DNA from: JAVVTR01 sp036653535
GTDB taxonomy: Bacteria > Bacteroidota > Bacteroidia > Bacteroidales > P3
Length of the DNA stretch: 40,888 nucleotides
Direction of reading: 5' to 3'
NCBI GenBank assembly: GCA_036653535.1
Contig: JAVVTR010000020.1
Span: forward strand, 1 to 40,888
Shown: piece after piece, positions 8,270 to 17,090 of the stretch
Numbering within the stretch: position 1 is the first letter of the stretch
How the letters are laid out: every line of letters begins with the position of its first letter
Notes under the pieces: model-generated
What the model was told of the DNA's origin: nothing
The model's input: the letters and a program-made list of their open reading frames with translations, nothing else
Database searches by the model: none
Position numbers and translations under genes: made by a program

Positions 8270-9115
8270 ATGAAAATTTGTGTAATAGGAACCGGGACTA
8301 TGGGTCACGGAATTGCGCAGAGTTTTGCGCAGGCTGGTTATGAAGTATGTTTGAAGGGTCGTTCAGAAGCTTCTATAGGCAAAGCTTTAAAAAAAATAGA
8401 AAAAAACTTACAGAAGGCGGTAGAAAAAGCCAAGATAGAGGCTTCTGAAAAGGAGAAAACGCTATCTTTGATTAAAGCCGTCTTATCTTATGAAGAGATA
8501 AAAGATGCCGATTTGGTTATTGAAGCTGTTTCTGAAGATATGCAGGTGAAAAAAGAAATTTTTAAAATCTTAGATGAAACCTGCAAAACAGGAACTATTT
8601 TAGCAACCAACACCTCTTCTTTGTCGGTTACAGAGGTGGCTTCTGTTACTAAACGCCCGGAACAAGTAATAGGCATGCACTTTTTTAATCCAGTGCCTGC
8701 AATGAAATTGGTAGAAATTATTAAAGGGCAGTTGACCTCGGAAAGCGTTTTTAATACCGTTAAGGAATGGGCGGAAAAAATTGGGAAAAGTCCTGTAAGC
8801 GTTAACGAAGCTCCCGGCTTTGTGGTAAATCGTATTTTAATTCCTATGATAAACGAAGGAATTGGTATTTTGGCCGATGGTGTTGCTTGTAGGGAAGAAA
8901 TAGATGAGGCAATGAAAATGGGCGCTAATCACCCCATGGGACCTTTAGCTTTAGCCGATTTGATAGGACTGGATGTTTGCTTAGCTATTATGGAGGTGCT
9001 TTATGCGGAATTTGGAGATTCTAAATATAGAGCTCATCCTTTAATGCGCAAAATGGTAAGAGCCGGTTTATTAGGCCGTAAATCCGGCATAGGGTTTTAT
9101 GATTATAGAAAATAA
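8270..9115 (+). CDS. 3-hydroxyacyl-CoA dehydrogenase (3-hydroxybutyryl-CoA dehydrogenase type)
   Basis: 281-residue single-domain enzyme, the usual length of Hbd/PaaH. The NAD-binding Rossmann motif is at the N-terminus (VIGTGTMGHGIAQSFAQAGY). Then come VIEAVSEDMQVKKEIF, ATNTSSLSVTEVA, the catalytic His region IGMHFFNPVPAMKLVEII, and the C-terminal helical domain with PGFVVNRILIPMINE and HPMGPLALADLIGLD. It oxidises 3-hydroxyacyl-CoA to 3-ketoacyl-CoA or catalyses the reverse. It follows the enoyl-CoA hydratase gene on the same strand and is closed by a strong terminator. No thiolase or butyrate-forming transferase is in the window, so the direction of flux is open. Confidence 0.93.
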   Translation: MKICVIGTGTMGHGIAQSFAQAGYEVCLKGRSEASIGKALKKIEKNLQKAVEKAKIEASEKEKTLSLIKAVLSYEEIKDADLVIEAVSEDMQVKKEIFKILDETCKTGTILATNTSSLSVTEVASVTKRPEQVIGMHFFNPVPAMKLVEIIKGQLTSESVFNTVKEWAEKIGKSPVSVNEAPGFVVNRILIPMINEGIGILADGVACREEIDEAMKMGANHPMGPLALADLIGLDVCLAIMEVLYAEFGDSKYRAHPLMRKMVRAGLLGRKSGIGFYDYRK

Positions 9116-9134
9116 AAGAAAGCAATAAGACCAT

Positions 9135-9189
9135 AAAAGGGGAGTGGGTTTCAAGAGTTTTATTAACTTTTGAAACCCACTCCCCTTTT
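9135..9189 (+). terminator. Terminator after 3-hydroxyacyl-CoA dehydrogenase
   Basis: A 20-bp perfect stem (9135-9154 with 9170-9189, starting aaaaggggagtggg) extends inward by about five further pairs to a loop near 9160-9164. The descending arm ends in a T run. It starts 20 bases after the stop codon. Confidence 0.88.
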
Positions 9190-9257
9190 TATGGAGCTTA
9201 GAGTAAAAAAAACGTTAACAGAAGATACCATTTCTTAGGCATTTAAAAAAAAAAGCG

Positions 9258-9265
9258 TAACTTTG
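9258..9265 (+). promoter_or_regulatory. -7 box upstream of typA
   Basis: TAACTTTG matches TAnnTTTG and lies 34 bases ahead of the typA ATG. The -33 element is weak: TTTC at 9231-9234 with a 23-base spacer. Placed directly behind the terminator of the preceding unit, it makes typA a separate transcription unit. Confidence 0.55.
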
Positions 9266-9299
9266 CCGGCTTATTAAAAAAGAAGAGGTATTTGAAAAG

Positions 9300-11108
9300 A
9301 TGACAGAGATTAGGAATATTGCCATTATTGCACACGTTGACCACGGAAAGACCACATTAGTAGATCGTATTTTGTATCAATCTAAAATTTTTCGGGAGAA
9401 TCAAGAGCAAAAAGATTTAATATTAGATAACAATGATTTAGAGCGGGAGAGAGGAATAACCATTCTTGCTAAGAACGTATCGATTCGTTATAAAGATGTT
9501 AAAATAAACATTATAGATACTCCAGGGCATGCCGATTTTGGAGGCGAAGTAGAAAGAGTATTAAACATGGCCGATGGGGTCCTTTTAGTAGTGGATGCGT
9601 TTGAAGGGCCTATGCCACAAACTCGCTTCGTTTTACAAAAAGCCTTAGAACTGAATTTAAAGCCCATTGTGGTAGTGAATAAAGTAGACAAGCCTAATTG
9701 TGATCCAGAGCTCACCCAAGAAAATGTTTTTGATCTTATGTATTCTTTGGGAGCTACGGAAGACCAATTGAATTTTCCAACTGCTTTTGGTTCTTCCAAA
9801 GAAGGTTGGATGAGTGAAGATTGGCGTAAACCTACTACCGATATTACTTATCTTTTAGATTTAATTATAGAACATATACCCGCTCCTCAGTTTCAGGATG
9901 GCACCACGCAAATGATGATTACATCCTTAGACTATTCTTCCTATATAGGTCGTATAGCAGTTGGTCGTCTTACGCGGGGAACTTTACAGGCAGGACAAAA
10001 CATATGCTTAGTAAAGAGAGATGGTTCTATGATGAAAGAAAAAATCAAAGAACTTTATATTTTTGAAGGTTTAGGAAAAGTAAAAATTAAAACTCCAGTG
10101 GAAGCAGGGGAGATATGTGCCGTTATGGGTTTAGACACCTTTGATATAGGCGATACTATTACCGATGCTAACAATCCCGAAGCGTTGAAGCCTATTGCCG
10201 TCGACGAGCCTACTATGAGTATGCTTTTTACCATTAACAACTCGCCTTTCTTTGGAAAAGATGGAAAATATGTTACCTCCCGTCATATAAGAGAGCGTTT
10301 ATTCAAGGAGTTGGAAAAGAATTTGGCCCTAAGAGTGGAGGAAACCGGTTCGCCTGATGTGCTATTGGTTTATGGTCGAGGAATATTGCATTTATCGGTT
10401 TTAATAGAAACCATGCGTAGAGAAGGCTATGAATTACAGGTAGGGCAGCCTAAGGTAATTATTAAAGAGATAGATGGCCAGAAGTGTGAACCAGTAGAAG
10501 ATCTTACGGTAGTGGTTCCAGAACAGTTTGCCGGTAAGGTTATTGAATTGGTGACCCAACGTAAGGGGGAGATAAAAACGATAGAGGCACGTTCCGATCG
10601 TTCGCATTTAGAATTTACCATTCCTTCTCGTGGAATGATAGGCTTACGTAATAATGTACTTACTGCCACCGAAGGAGAAGCGGTTATGGCCAGTCGATTT
10701 AAAGAATATGCTCCTTGGAAAGGGGATTTGGGCTTACGCACTTCCGGAGCTCTCATTGTTATGGAAACAGGGAATGCTTATCCGTATGCTATTGATAAAT
10801 TGCAAGACAGAGGCACTTTTTTTATTGATCCTAATGAGGATGTCTACGCAGGTCAAGTCATAGGCGAGCACATACGCCAAGACGATATAGTGATTAACGT
10901 TTGCAAAAGTAAGAAACTAACCAATATGCGGGCTTCCGGTTCAGACGATTCGGTTCGTATAGTGCCGGCTAAAAAAATGTCGTTGGAAGAATTCATGGAA
11001 TATATAGGCCCAGATGAGTATTTAGAAATAACACCTCATTTTCTTAGGCTTAGAAAAATTATATTAGATGAATTGGAGCGTAAGCGTATGGCTAAGAAAA
11101 GTGAATAA
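9300..11108 (+). CDS. typA: GTP-binding protein TypA/BipA
   Basis: 602-residue translational GTPase of the EF-G/LepA superfamily that acts on the ribosome in assembly and stress or cold response. The G motifs are complete: G1 AHVDHGKTT (11-19), G2 in LERERGITILAKN, G3 DTPGHADFGGEVERV, G4 VVNKVDKP. Domain II follows, then two EF-G-like domains with the BipA-typical SRGMIGLRNNVLTATEG. The C-terminal domain carries GQVIGEHIRQDDIVINVCKSKKLTNMRASGSDD. Normal length and start. It is a single-gene unit ending in a shared bidirectional terminator. Confidence 0.97.
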   Translation: MTEIRNIAIIAHVDHGKTTLVDRILYQSKIFRENQEQKDLILDNNDLERERGITILAKNVSIRYKDVKINIIDTPGHADFGGEVERVLNMADGVLLVVDAFEGPMPQTRFVLQKALELNLKPIVVVNKVDKPNCDPELTQENVFDLMYSLGATEDQLNFPTAFGSSKEGWMSEDWRKPTTDITYLLDLIIEHIPAPQFQDGTTQMMITSLDYSSYIGRIAVGRLTRGTLQAGQNICLVKRDGSMMKEKIKELYIFEGLGKVKIKTPVEAGEICAVMGLDTFDIGDTITDANNPEALKPIAVDEPTMSMLFTINNSPFFGKDGKYVTSRHIRERLFKELEKNLALRVEETGSPDVLLVYGRGILHLSVLIETMRREGYELQVGQPKVIIKEIDGQKCEPVEDLTVVVPEQFAGKVIELVTQRKGEIKTIEARSDRSHLEFTIPSRGMIGLRNNVLTATEGEAVMASRFKEYAPWKGDLGLRTSGALIVMETGNAYPYAIDKLQDRGTFFIDPNEDVYAGQVIGEHIRQDDIVINVCKSKKLTNMRASGSDDSVRIVPAKKMSLEEFMEYIGPDEYLEITPHFLRLRKIILDELERKRMAKKSE

Positions 11109-11126
11109 AGACACTTTAAGACTATT

Positions 11127-11174
11127 CTAAATTAAAAGAGGCTACCTATAAATAGGTAGCCTCTTTTAATTTAG
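11127..11174. terminator. Bidirectional terminator between typA and Omp28-like gene
   Basis: Twenty perfect pairs: 11127-11146 (ctaaattaaaagaggctacc) with 11155-11174, around tataaata. Each strand has a T-rich 3' arm, so it can end typA on the plus strand and the Omp28-like gene on the minus strand (stop at 11202), which converge here. Confidence 0.85.
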
Positions 11175-11201
11175 GGCTAAAGGTTCTATAAATTTTACAA
11201 T

Positions 11202-12992
11202 TTATTGTCCAATAATTAGTTTTTGGATAGTCTGGATATTTTCGCCCTTAATATAAATAACATAAGAACCTTTGCTAAGATTGCTTATAGGCAAATCCAC
11301 CTTATGCTCTCCTTCGTTTCTTACTTGTTCCCCTAAATCTAAAATGCGACTGCCTGTTAAATTATAGATACAGATAGACACTTTTTGTGTTTTAGGCAAA
11401 AAGAAAGAAAGGGTACTGGACTGGGAAGCAGAAGTTGGATTTGGGTATAGTTTCGCCTGCAAAGCATTGGAATTCTGTAAGTTTTCGTTTCCAACTCCAT
11501 TTATAAGAATGTAATGTGTTTCTTCTTCTCCAAATTTACCATCACTTTTAGTAAGGATATCTCCTTTCAAGTTGGTGATATTAAGATGTCCCTGACCGAA
11601 AGAAGAGTTTATTCCATCTTTGCTGGCATCCACTATTTTAAAGTTAATACAACCAGTTTGAGAGAATTTAACAGTGGTAGTGTTTAATTTAGTACCTATG
11701 GTGTTTAGATCTTTGTATGGGCCACCTTTAAAAATAGAGTTGGCATCTTTAGAAAGAGTCCAAGTATCTTCCGAACCCCAACGGTCTTGCCATATATTTA
11801 CAATAAGACCACCATCGGCAACCGTTCTGCCAAAAAATTTAACTACAGATGCAGAGGATTCTTTTGCAGGAGTATATTCGTAGGCTTGTCCATTGACTTT
11901 AGAAACAGAAATAACGCATTTTTCTTTTCTATCGTTGGGTAATATAGGAAACGCATCGGAAATAACGGTTTTTGTATTACCCATAGTGAAATTTTGGGCT
12001 TCCCAAGTAAATTCATGAACCCCTGCAGTGGTTTTACAGGCGAAAGTAACATTTTTGATAGTATCGTTTGCAGAGCTAAGTCTATTGAAAACATCAAATT
12101 TAACGCCAATATTTTCATCACAAGTAGGTGTATTTACTTGGTTTATATTTTTAATTTCGAAAACATATTTCGGTCCGTTTTCGTAAGTAAGGTTTGCTTT
12201 TTCGGCAGTCATTACTTCTTGATGCGTTTGGCATACAAATACTACTACTTCTATGTCCAATAAATTCAAAGGAAAATTTTTTACTTTTTCCGGCAATATT
12301 TTAGTATAAGTTCTATGTATAAAATTCCCTTGACTTACCGTTGTCACCGTGTCGCCCCATTGTCCGGTAATAAGATCCCTAAGGGCGTGCATGTGATTAT
12401 ATTGTCCATTTACTACCTGTTCTGGATTGTAACTACTTCCTGCTTGAGGACCTAAGATATTGTTTTGTAAAAGAGCTACATTTATATAATTGCTTGCGGT
12501 AGGAGCGTTGCCAGTGTAATACAATTCCACATCCACCGTTAATTCACGAGTAGCCCAATCTATCTTAGCCTTAGCACCAACATTCACATAAGAGGGCATG
12601 GTTAATATTTTACTTACACTGTTTTTCCATTTATCTCTATACATAACCGTGGCAGTTCCCTCAAAGATATGGCGGTTTATAGTACCTGATGGGTAGCCCG
12701 TTAATCCAGATTGTTGTCCCAGTGCATTGCCGTAATTAGTAGTTAAATCAAAGGAGGGATCTACGGCATAATCTCCTTGGTGAATATTAATAACAAAAAA
12801 ATTATTAGGATTTGCGGCTTTTATTTGATTGGCTATTAGGTGTCCATCCGGACAATTTCCGCAATTAATTCCCGTAAATTCTTCCAATAGCGCATTCCGA
12901 TTCGACGGTTCTGTGCTCACTATACTGGGCGTTTGAGCCCAAGCACAGCTAATAAAAAATCCGCTTAGGATGGTAAAACATATTTTTTTCAT
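11202..12992 (-). CDS. Omp28-related secreted protein with T9SS type A sorting domain
   Basis: 596 residues. A signal peptide (about 1-20, ending AWAQ) is followed by an Omp28-related region that begins ALLEEFTGINCGNCPDGH and resembles a thioredoxin-like fold with a CxxC pair at C44 and C47. The middle is predicted beta-rich. The last 82 residues begin LYPNPTSASQ and end GSYVIYIKGENIQTIQKLIIG, the type A C-terminal sorting signal of the type IX secretion system. I infer export by Sec, then T9SS transport to the cell surface, with the tail usually removed and replaced by A-LPS. The combination implies the organism has a T9SS. Function of the mature protein is unknown; the CGNC pair would allow redox or disulphide chemistry. 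Confidence 0.88.
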   Translation of the reverse strand: MKKICFTILSGFFISCAWAQTPSIVSTEPSNRNALLEEFTGINCGNCPDGHLIANQIKAANPNNFFVINIHQGDYAVDPSFDLTTNYGNALGQQSGLTGYPSGTINRHIFEGTATVMYRDKWKNSVSKILTMPSYVNVGAKAKIDWATRELTVDVELYYTGNAPTASNYINVALLQNNILGPQAGSSYNPEQVVNGQYNHMHALRDLITGQWGDTVTTVSQGNFIHRTYTKILPEKVKNFPLNLLDIEVVVFVCQTHQEVMTAEKANLTYENGPKYVFEIKNINQVNTPTCDENIGVKFDVFNRLSSANDTIKNVTFACKTTAGVHEFTWEAQNFTMGNTKTVISDAFPILPNDRKEKCVISVSKVNGQAYEYTPAKESSASVVKFFGRTVADGGLIVNIWQDRWGSEDTWTLSKDANSIFKGGPYKDLNTIGTKLNTTTVKFSQTGCINFKIVDASKDGINSSFGQGHLNITNLKGDILTKSDGKFGEEETHYILINGVGNENLQNSNALQAKLYPNPTSASQSSTLSFFLPKTQKVSICIYNLTGSRILDLGEQVRNEGEHKVDLPISNLSKGSYVIYIKGENIQTIQKLIIGQ

Positions 12993-13050
12993 GGTATTTT
13001 AATTTATTATATATATCGTTGATTTGTTGCAATATAACATATTACATGGA

Positions 13051-13070
13051 AGCAATTTAATTAAATTGCT
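13051..13070. other. Perfect 20-bp palindrome
   Basis: agcaatttaa followed directly by its reverse complement. It lies just after the stop of the 227-residue gene and 59 bases before the Omp28-like start on the minus strand. It could be a weak terminator, though no T run follows on the minus strand, or an operator site for the Omp28-like gene. Confidence 0.35.
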
Positions 13071-13073
13071 CTT

Positions 13074-13757
13074 TTACTCTCCCCCCATCATGCCTTGTAC
13101 TTCTTCTTCCAATTCGGCTTGGGTGATAGGTTTATAGGATTTAGGAATAAGAAAATCTTTAGGATCCAAGGAATCATAAACCATACTTTTTACCGTAAAG
13201 GTAGTGGAAAATTGCGGCGTAACGATGGTATATTCCAATGGAAAAGCATTAAGGGAAGCAAAAGTATTTACCAAATATTTAAAAAACGGATTACAAAAAT
13301 TAGGTATAAAATATACGGTATAATCTACTTTGCCCTGAGGGGTTAAATAGCTGCCTATCGCTTTAGTGGTAGTGTAGCCATTAATAATCTTAGTTTCTTT
13401 GGTAATGTTTAGGGTAGCATTCGCCTTTTGGGTAGTGTCGTTCAAAATCGTTTCGTTTTCTTCCAAAACGTATTTTCCTAAACCCATCATATTTAGATTT
13501 AGTAATTTATACAGTTTTTTCGTTTGAGCATCTACTATTACTTTGGCCGTTTTTGCATCCATTACCAATTTTTCCTCACTAATTTTTACAACGGCTTCGG
13601 TTGGCTGTTGCGCTAAGGTTGCTGCAGGAATTACATCACTTTTATAGCTAATTTGGTAATTAATAGTTCCTATAAAGGGAAGCTTGGCCTGCTGAGCTCT
13701 GATGGTAAAACTAATTAGTGATAAACCAATTATTACCATTACGTTGATTTTTTTCAT
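13074..13757 (-). CDS. Exported protein of unknown function, DUF4412-like
   Basis: 227 residues. An N-terminal signal peptide (MKKINVMVIIGLSLISFTIRAQQ) has no lipobox Cys, so it is probably periplasmic or surface-exposed. The rest alternates beta strands, with IGTINYQISYK near the start, EEKLVMDAKTAKVIVDAQTKKLYKLL, and TTTKAIGSYLTPQGKVDYTVYFIP. This resembles the family of small secreted Bacteroidota proteins annotated DUF4412 or GLPGLI-like, but I do not recognise a specific member. The acidic C-terminus ends EEEVQGMMGGE. It lies 50 bases downstream of the LysM gene on the same strand and may be in the same unit. Confidence 0.75.
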   Translation of the reverse strand: MKKINVMVIIGLSLISFTIRAQQAKLPFIGTINYQISYKSDVIPAATLAQQPTEAVVKISEEKLVMDAKTAKVIVDAQTKKLYKLLNLNMMGLGKYVLEENETILNDTTQKANATLNITKETKIINGYTTTKAIGSYLTPQGKVDYTVYFIPNFCNPFFKYLVNTFASLNAFPLEYTIVTPQFSTTFTVKSMVYDSLDPKDFLIPKSYKPITQAELEEEVQGMMGGE

Positions 13758-13807
13758 AGTAGTATTTTTTTACGATTTTTTTATGATAAACCTAAATAGC
13801 GGTTTTA

Positions 13808-15418
13808 TTATTTTTTTAAAATTTCCGTATAACCGGATCTTCCTAATTTGAAAATTCGTATTTTTTGATTTTCTAAACCATTTCCACCAAGGCGCATTTG
13901 AAAATTAAATTGGTTGAAAGGAAAGTCGTTTGTTTCAATAGAGGGAGCATAATACATAAAATCGGTATTGTATGTTTTCAAAGCCGATAAAATCCAGCGC
14001 ATGCAAAGGTAGCCCTGATAGGCCAAATCATTAGGTGCAGTGTGATACCAGTGATAAAAATCTTTTTCAAAATCACGTATATTACTATCATTTCTATCGG
14101 CATAGAAGTTAGCATAGGAGGTAAAGCGGTTTTTTAGGAAAAAATCGAATTCTATTTTATCGAAATTAGTCCATTTGGAAGGTCCTATAAGAGTAACAGA
14201 GGCAGGACATCTTCTAAGAGCAATAAAAGTGTTGAGTAATAAAATTTCCTTGTCGGTAAACCCACAAAGGACATAAGAAGAGTCTCTTGGTAAAGAAGCT
14301 AAGGTTTTATAAGCAAAACTATTAATGGTAAGTAACTTACTTTTAGGTAAATGAGATTTTAATTGTAAGGCTTTTTTTAGATTATTAGGATTACTATCGG
14401 AAAGAAGGAGATATTTAGAATGAGGGTGGTCTGATTTTATATAGTCGGCCAATAATTTCATTTGGGTAGAAAAAGAAGGGGTAAACTGTAAAAAATAAGC
14501 AAAGTTATTTGCCATGGAATCTCTTTCGGATATAGGGTGAACCAGTGGTATTTTATGTTTACTTGCAAAAGCTTGTAAAGTATTAAACTCTTGTGCAAAT
14601 ATAGCGGAAATAATAACATCGGAAGAAGCTAAGGCAGGGTCTTTTAAAGCTTTACTTAAGGAAGAAGGAGCTTCGGTGACATCGTACAGATTAAGGTTAA
14701 AAACAGGAGATTCTGTGGGCGAAGCGGAAGATTCTTGTAACTCTTGTAACTCTTGTATTTCTTGTGCCCAAGCCAAACTGGCCCCTTCATAAAAGGGTAG
14801 GTAGATGTAAGATTTTATAAACGTAGGTTTGGAAGATCCATTAGAAGCGGAAGCAATACTATCTAAAGAAAGAGCTTCATAAGAGTAGAGGGGCAACATT
14901 AAACTTATGTTTAAGGTATCTTTGTGTGCTTTCCTTTCTATTTTTACCGTTTTTGCCTTTACGGGCACTGGTGTTTTGGTCGGAATTTTTTGGTTGTCTA
15001 ATTTTTCTTCTACCTCTTCTATAGAAATAGGTTCTTCTAAGAGAGTAACAGAGGCGTTTGGACTTTCCCTTTCTAAAATTTGTGGTTTAATTCCCGTAAA
15101 CGCTTTCCAAACAGGAGTTTCTTTGTTGGAAAATAAGGATTTATGGAAGGGAATATACAGCGCTTCTCCAATTTTAACTTCGGTATCTGGAGAATCCTTG
15201 CGTATATCTTGATAGTGGCATTTATACGTTTTGGCTATAGAATACAAGGTATGTCCTCTAAGAACGGTGTGCACCAAAAAAACTTGACCATTTAAGGTGT
15301 CGGTGTAAGTACTTATTTCAATAGGGCTAGCAATAAAATCAGTATTTTGAGCTTGAACCGAGGGATATTCCAAGCATAAAAAAAAGGAAAAGATTAATAG
15401 TACTATATTTATTTTCAT
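13808..15418 (-). CDS. LysM domain protein with periplasmic-binding-like domain
   Basis: 536 residues. Signal peptide about 1-23 (ends VQAQ). A single LysM peptidoglycan-binding domain at about 48-91 (VHTVLRGHTLYSIAKTYKCHYQDI...IGEALYIPF). A low-complexity Pro/Lys/Val linker follows. The remainder, from DTLNISLMLPLY (about 167), resembles the type 1 periplasmic-binding fold (branched-chain amino-acid receptor / LppC-like): YEGASLAWAQEIQELQ, SDVIISAIFAQEF, YLLLSDSNPNNLKKALQLK and YVLCGFTDKEILLLNTFIAL. It would bind cell-wall glycan by LysM. The second domain may sense a ligand or, as LppC-type domains do, touch a wall synthase; this is inference. The gene begins 3 bases after the guaA stop, so the two are surely cotranscribed. 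A short in-frame repeat codes QELQELQE near 14740-14765. Confidence 0.82.
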   Translation of the reverse strand: MKINIVLLIFSFFLCLEYPSVQAQNTDFIASPIEISTYTDTLNGQVFLVHTVLRGHTLYSIAKTYKCHYQDIRKDSPDTEVKIGEALYIPFHKSLFSNKETPVWKAFTGIKPQILERESPNASVTLLEEPISIEEVEEKLDNQKIPTKTPVPVKAKTVKIERKAHKDTLNISLMLPLYSYEALSLDSIASASNGSSKPTFIKSYIYLPFYEGASLAWAQEIQELQELQESSASPTESPVFNLNLYDVTEAPSSLSKALKDPALASSDVIISAIFAQEFNTLQAFASKHKIPLVHPISERDSMANNFAYFLQFTPSFSTQMKLLADYIKSDHPHSKYLLLSDSNPNNLKKALQLKSHLPKSKLLTINSFAYKTLASLPRDSSYVLCGFTDKEILLLNTFIALRRCPASVTLIGPSKWTNFDKIEFDFFLKNRFTSYANFYADRNDSNIRDFEKDFYHWYHTAPNDLAYQGYLCMRWILSALKTYNTDFMYYAPSIETNDFPFNQFNFQMRLGGNGLENQKIRIFKLGRSGYTEILKK

Positions 15419-15421
15419 TAT

Positions 15422-16951
15422 TTACTCCCATTCAATAGTGGAGGGTGGTTTCGAACTTATATCGTAAACTACTCGGTTCACCCCTTTAACCTTATTGATA
15501 ATTTCGTTGGATATATGGGCTAAAAAATCATAGGGTAGATGGCACCAATCGGCCGTCATGCCATCGGTAGAAGTCACTGCTCTAAGGGCAACTACTTTTT
15601 CGTAAGTACGTTCATCGCCCATTACCCCTACCGATTGTATGGGTAAAAGCATACAACCCGCTTGCCATACTTGATGATAAAGACCATTTTCTTTTAATCC
15701 TTGAATAAAAAGGAAGTCCACTTCTTGTAAAAGGGCAACCTTTTCGGCGGTAACCTCTCCTAAAATGCGAATACCTAAGCCGGGACCTGGAAAAGGATGT
15801 CGTTGTAAAAGATCGGATGGAAGCTTTAGGCTAGTTCCTACTCGTCTTACCTCGTCTTTAAACAAGGTACGTAGAGGTTCTATCAATTTTAATTTCATAG
15901 TTTCCGGAAGACCTCCTACATTGTGATGCGATTTTATGGTAGAAGAAGGACCTTTGACGGAAACCGATTCTATTACATCTGGATAAATGGTTCCTTGTGC
16001 CAAAAAATGAACATTTTCAATCCTTTTTGCTTCTCTGTCGAAGACCTCAATAAAAGTCTTTCCTATTGCTTTTCGTTTAGCTTCCGGATCGGTAAGGCCT
16101 TGAAGAGCTTTATAAAACTCATCCGCTGCACGTACTGCTCGGATATTTAATCCCATATTTTTAAAAGAAAGCAGTACTTCTTCAAATTCATTTTTTCTAA
16201 GAAGTCCATTGTCTACAAAAATGCAATAGAGTTGTTTTCCTATGGCTTTATGTAGTAAAACTGCCGCCACGCTGGAATCTACTCCTCCTGAAAGGCCCAA
16301 AATTACCTTTTCAGAACCCACTTCTTTTTGTATAAGGGGGAGGGTAGTTTGTACGAAATTATCTGGGGTCCAATTACACTGACAAGCACATATTTGAATT
16401 AAAAAATTTTTTAAGATGGTGCTACCATCGGTGGTGTGATATACTTCTGGATGAAATTGAAGAGCATAAGTAGCTTCTCCTTTAATAGAAAATCCGCAAG
16501 CTTTTACACTATCGGTGCTACAGATAAGATGAAAAGTGGATGGATATTCCAAAATGGTATCCCCATGCGACATCCACACCTGACTTCCCAAAGGAATAGA
16601 GCTCAAAAGAGGACAATTATTGTCTATATACGATAATTTAGCTCTTCCATATTCTCTATTTTGAGAAGATTGGACTTTTCCGCCTGCTTGATGTGCCAAA
16701 AATTGAGCCCCATAGCAAATGGCTAAGAGAGGAATTTTCCCCTGAATAGACTTTAATTCGGGAATAGGAGCGTGGGGATCGTTTACAGAAAATGGACTTC
16801 CGGATAAAATCACCCCCTTTATATCGGAAGTAATAGGAGGAATATGGTGATAGGGATGAATTTCGCAATAAACATTATTTTCTCGTATCTTACGGGCTAT
16901 TAATTGTGTGTATTGTGAACCGAAGTCGAGAATAAGGATGCGCTCTAACAT
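15422..16951 (-). CDS. guaA: GMP synthase (glutamine-hydrolysing)
   Basis: 509 residues, full length. It converts XMP to GMP using glutamine and ATP. N-terminal class I glutamine amidotransferase: ILDFGSQYTQLIARKIRE, nucleophile Cys79 in LLAICYGAQFLAHQAGG, and the His/Glu in LQFHPEVYHT. The ATP-pyrophosphatase domain follows with the PP-loop GLSGGVDSSVAAVLL. Then comes the GMP synthase C-terminal dimerisation domain with RHPFPGPGLGIRILGEVT and the usual end VNRVVYDISSKPPSTIEWE. First gene of a minus-strand unit with the LysM gene; it has a well-formed promoter about 100 bases upstream. Confidence 0.97.
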   Translation of the reverse strand: MLERILILDFGSQYTQLIARKIRENNVYCEIHPYHHIPPITSDIKGVILSGSPFSVNDPHAPIPELKSIQGKIPLLAICYGAQFLAHQAGGKVQSSQNREYGRAKLSYIDNNCPLLSSIPLGSQVWMSHGDTILEYPSTFHLICSTDSVKACGFSIKGEATYALQFHPEVYHTTDGSTILKNFLIQICACQCNWTPDNFVQTTLPLIQKEVGSEKVILGLSGGVDSSVAAVLLHKAIGKQLYCIFVDNGLLRKNEFEEVLLSFKNMGLNIRAVRAADEFYKALQGLTDPEAKRKAIGKTFIEVFDREAKRIENVHFLAQGTIYPDVIESVSVKGPSSTIKSHHNVGGLPETMKLKLIEPLRTLFKDEVRRVGTSLKLPSDLLQRHPFPGPGLGIRILGEVTAEKVALLQEVDFLFIQGLKENGLYHQVWQAGCMLLPIQSVGVMGDERTYEKVVALRAVTSTDGMTADWCHLPYDFLAHISNEIINKVKGVNRVVYDISSKPPSTIEWE

Positions 16952-17050
16952 GTTATTATTATTATTTTTTTATAGAAGGTGAAAATAGAAAATCAAGCTT
17001 AGACATGGTAAGACACAATGGCTAAAATGAAATTTCCATAACAACCCACA

Positions 17051-17082
17051 CAAAAGTAAATATATTTTATAATTTTTCCAAA
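17051..17082 (-). promoter_or_regulatory. Promoter of guaA
   Basis: On the minus strand, TTTG at 17082-17079, a 20-base spacer and TACTTTTG at 17058-17051 match the Bacteroidota consensus precisely. The implied leader is about 90 bases. I found no match there to a known purine riboswitch. Confidence 0.75.
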
Positions 17083-17090
17083 GAAAAAGC

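Noticed and set aside
16952..17050. Purine riboswitch in the guaA leader
   Set aside because: No three-way junction with conserved loops could be found; only a weak AT-rich leader.
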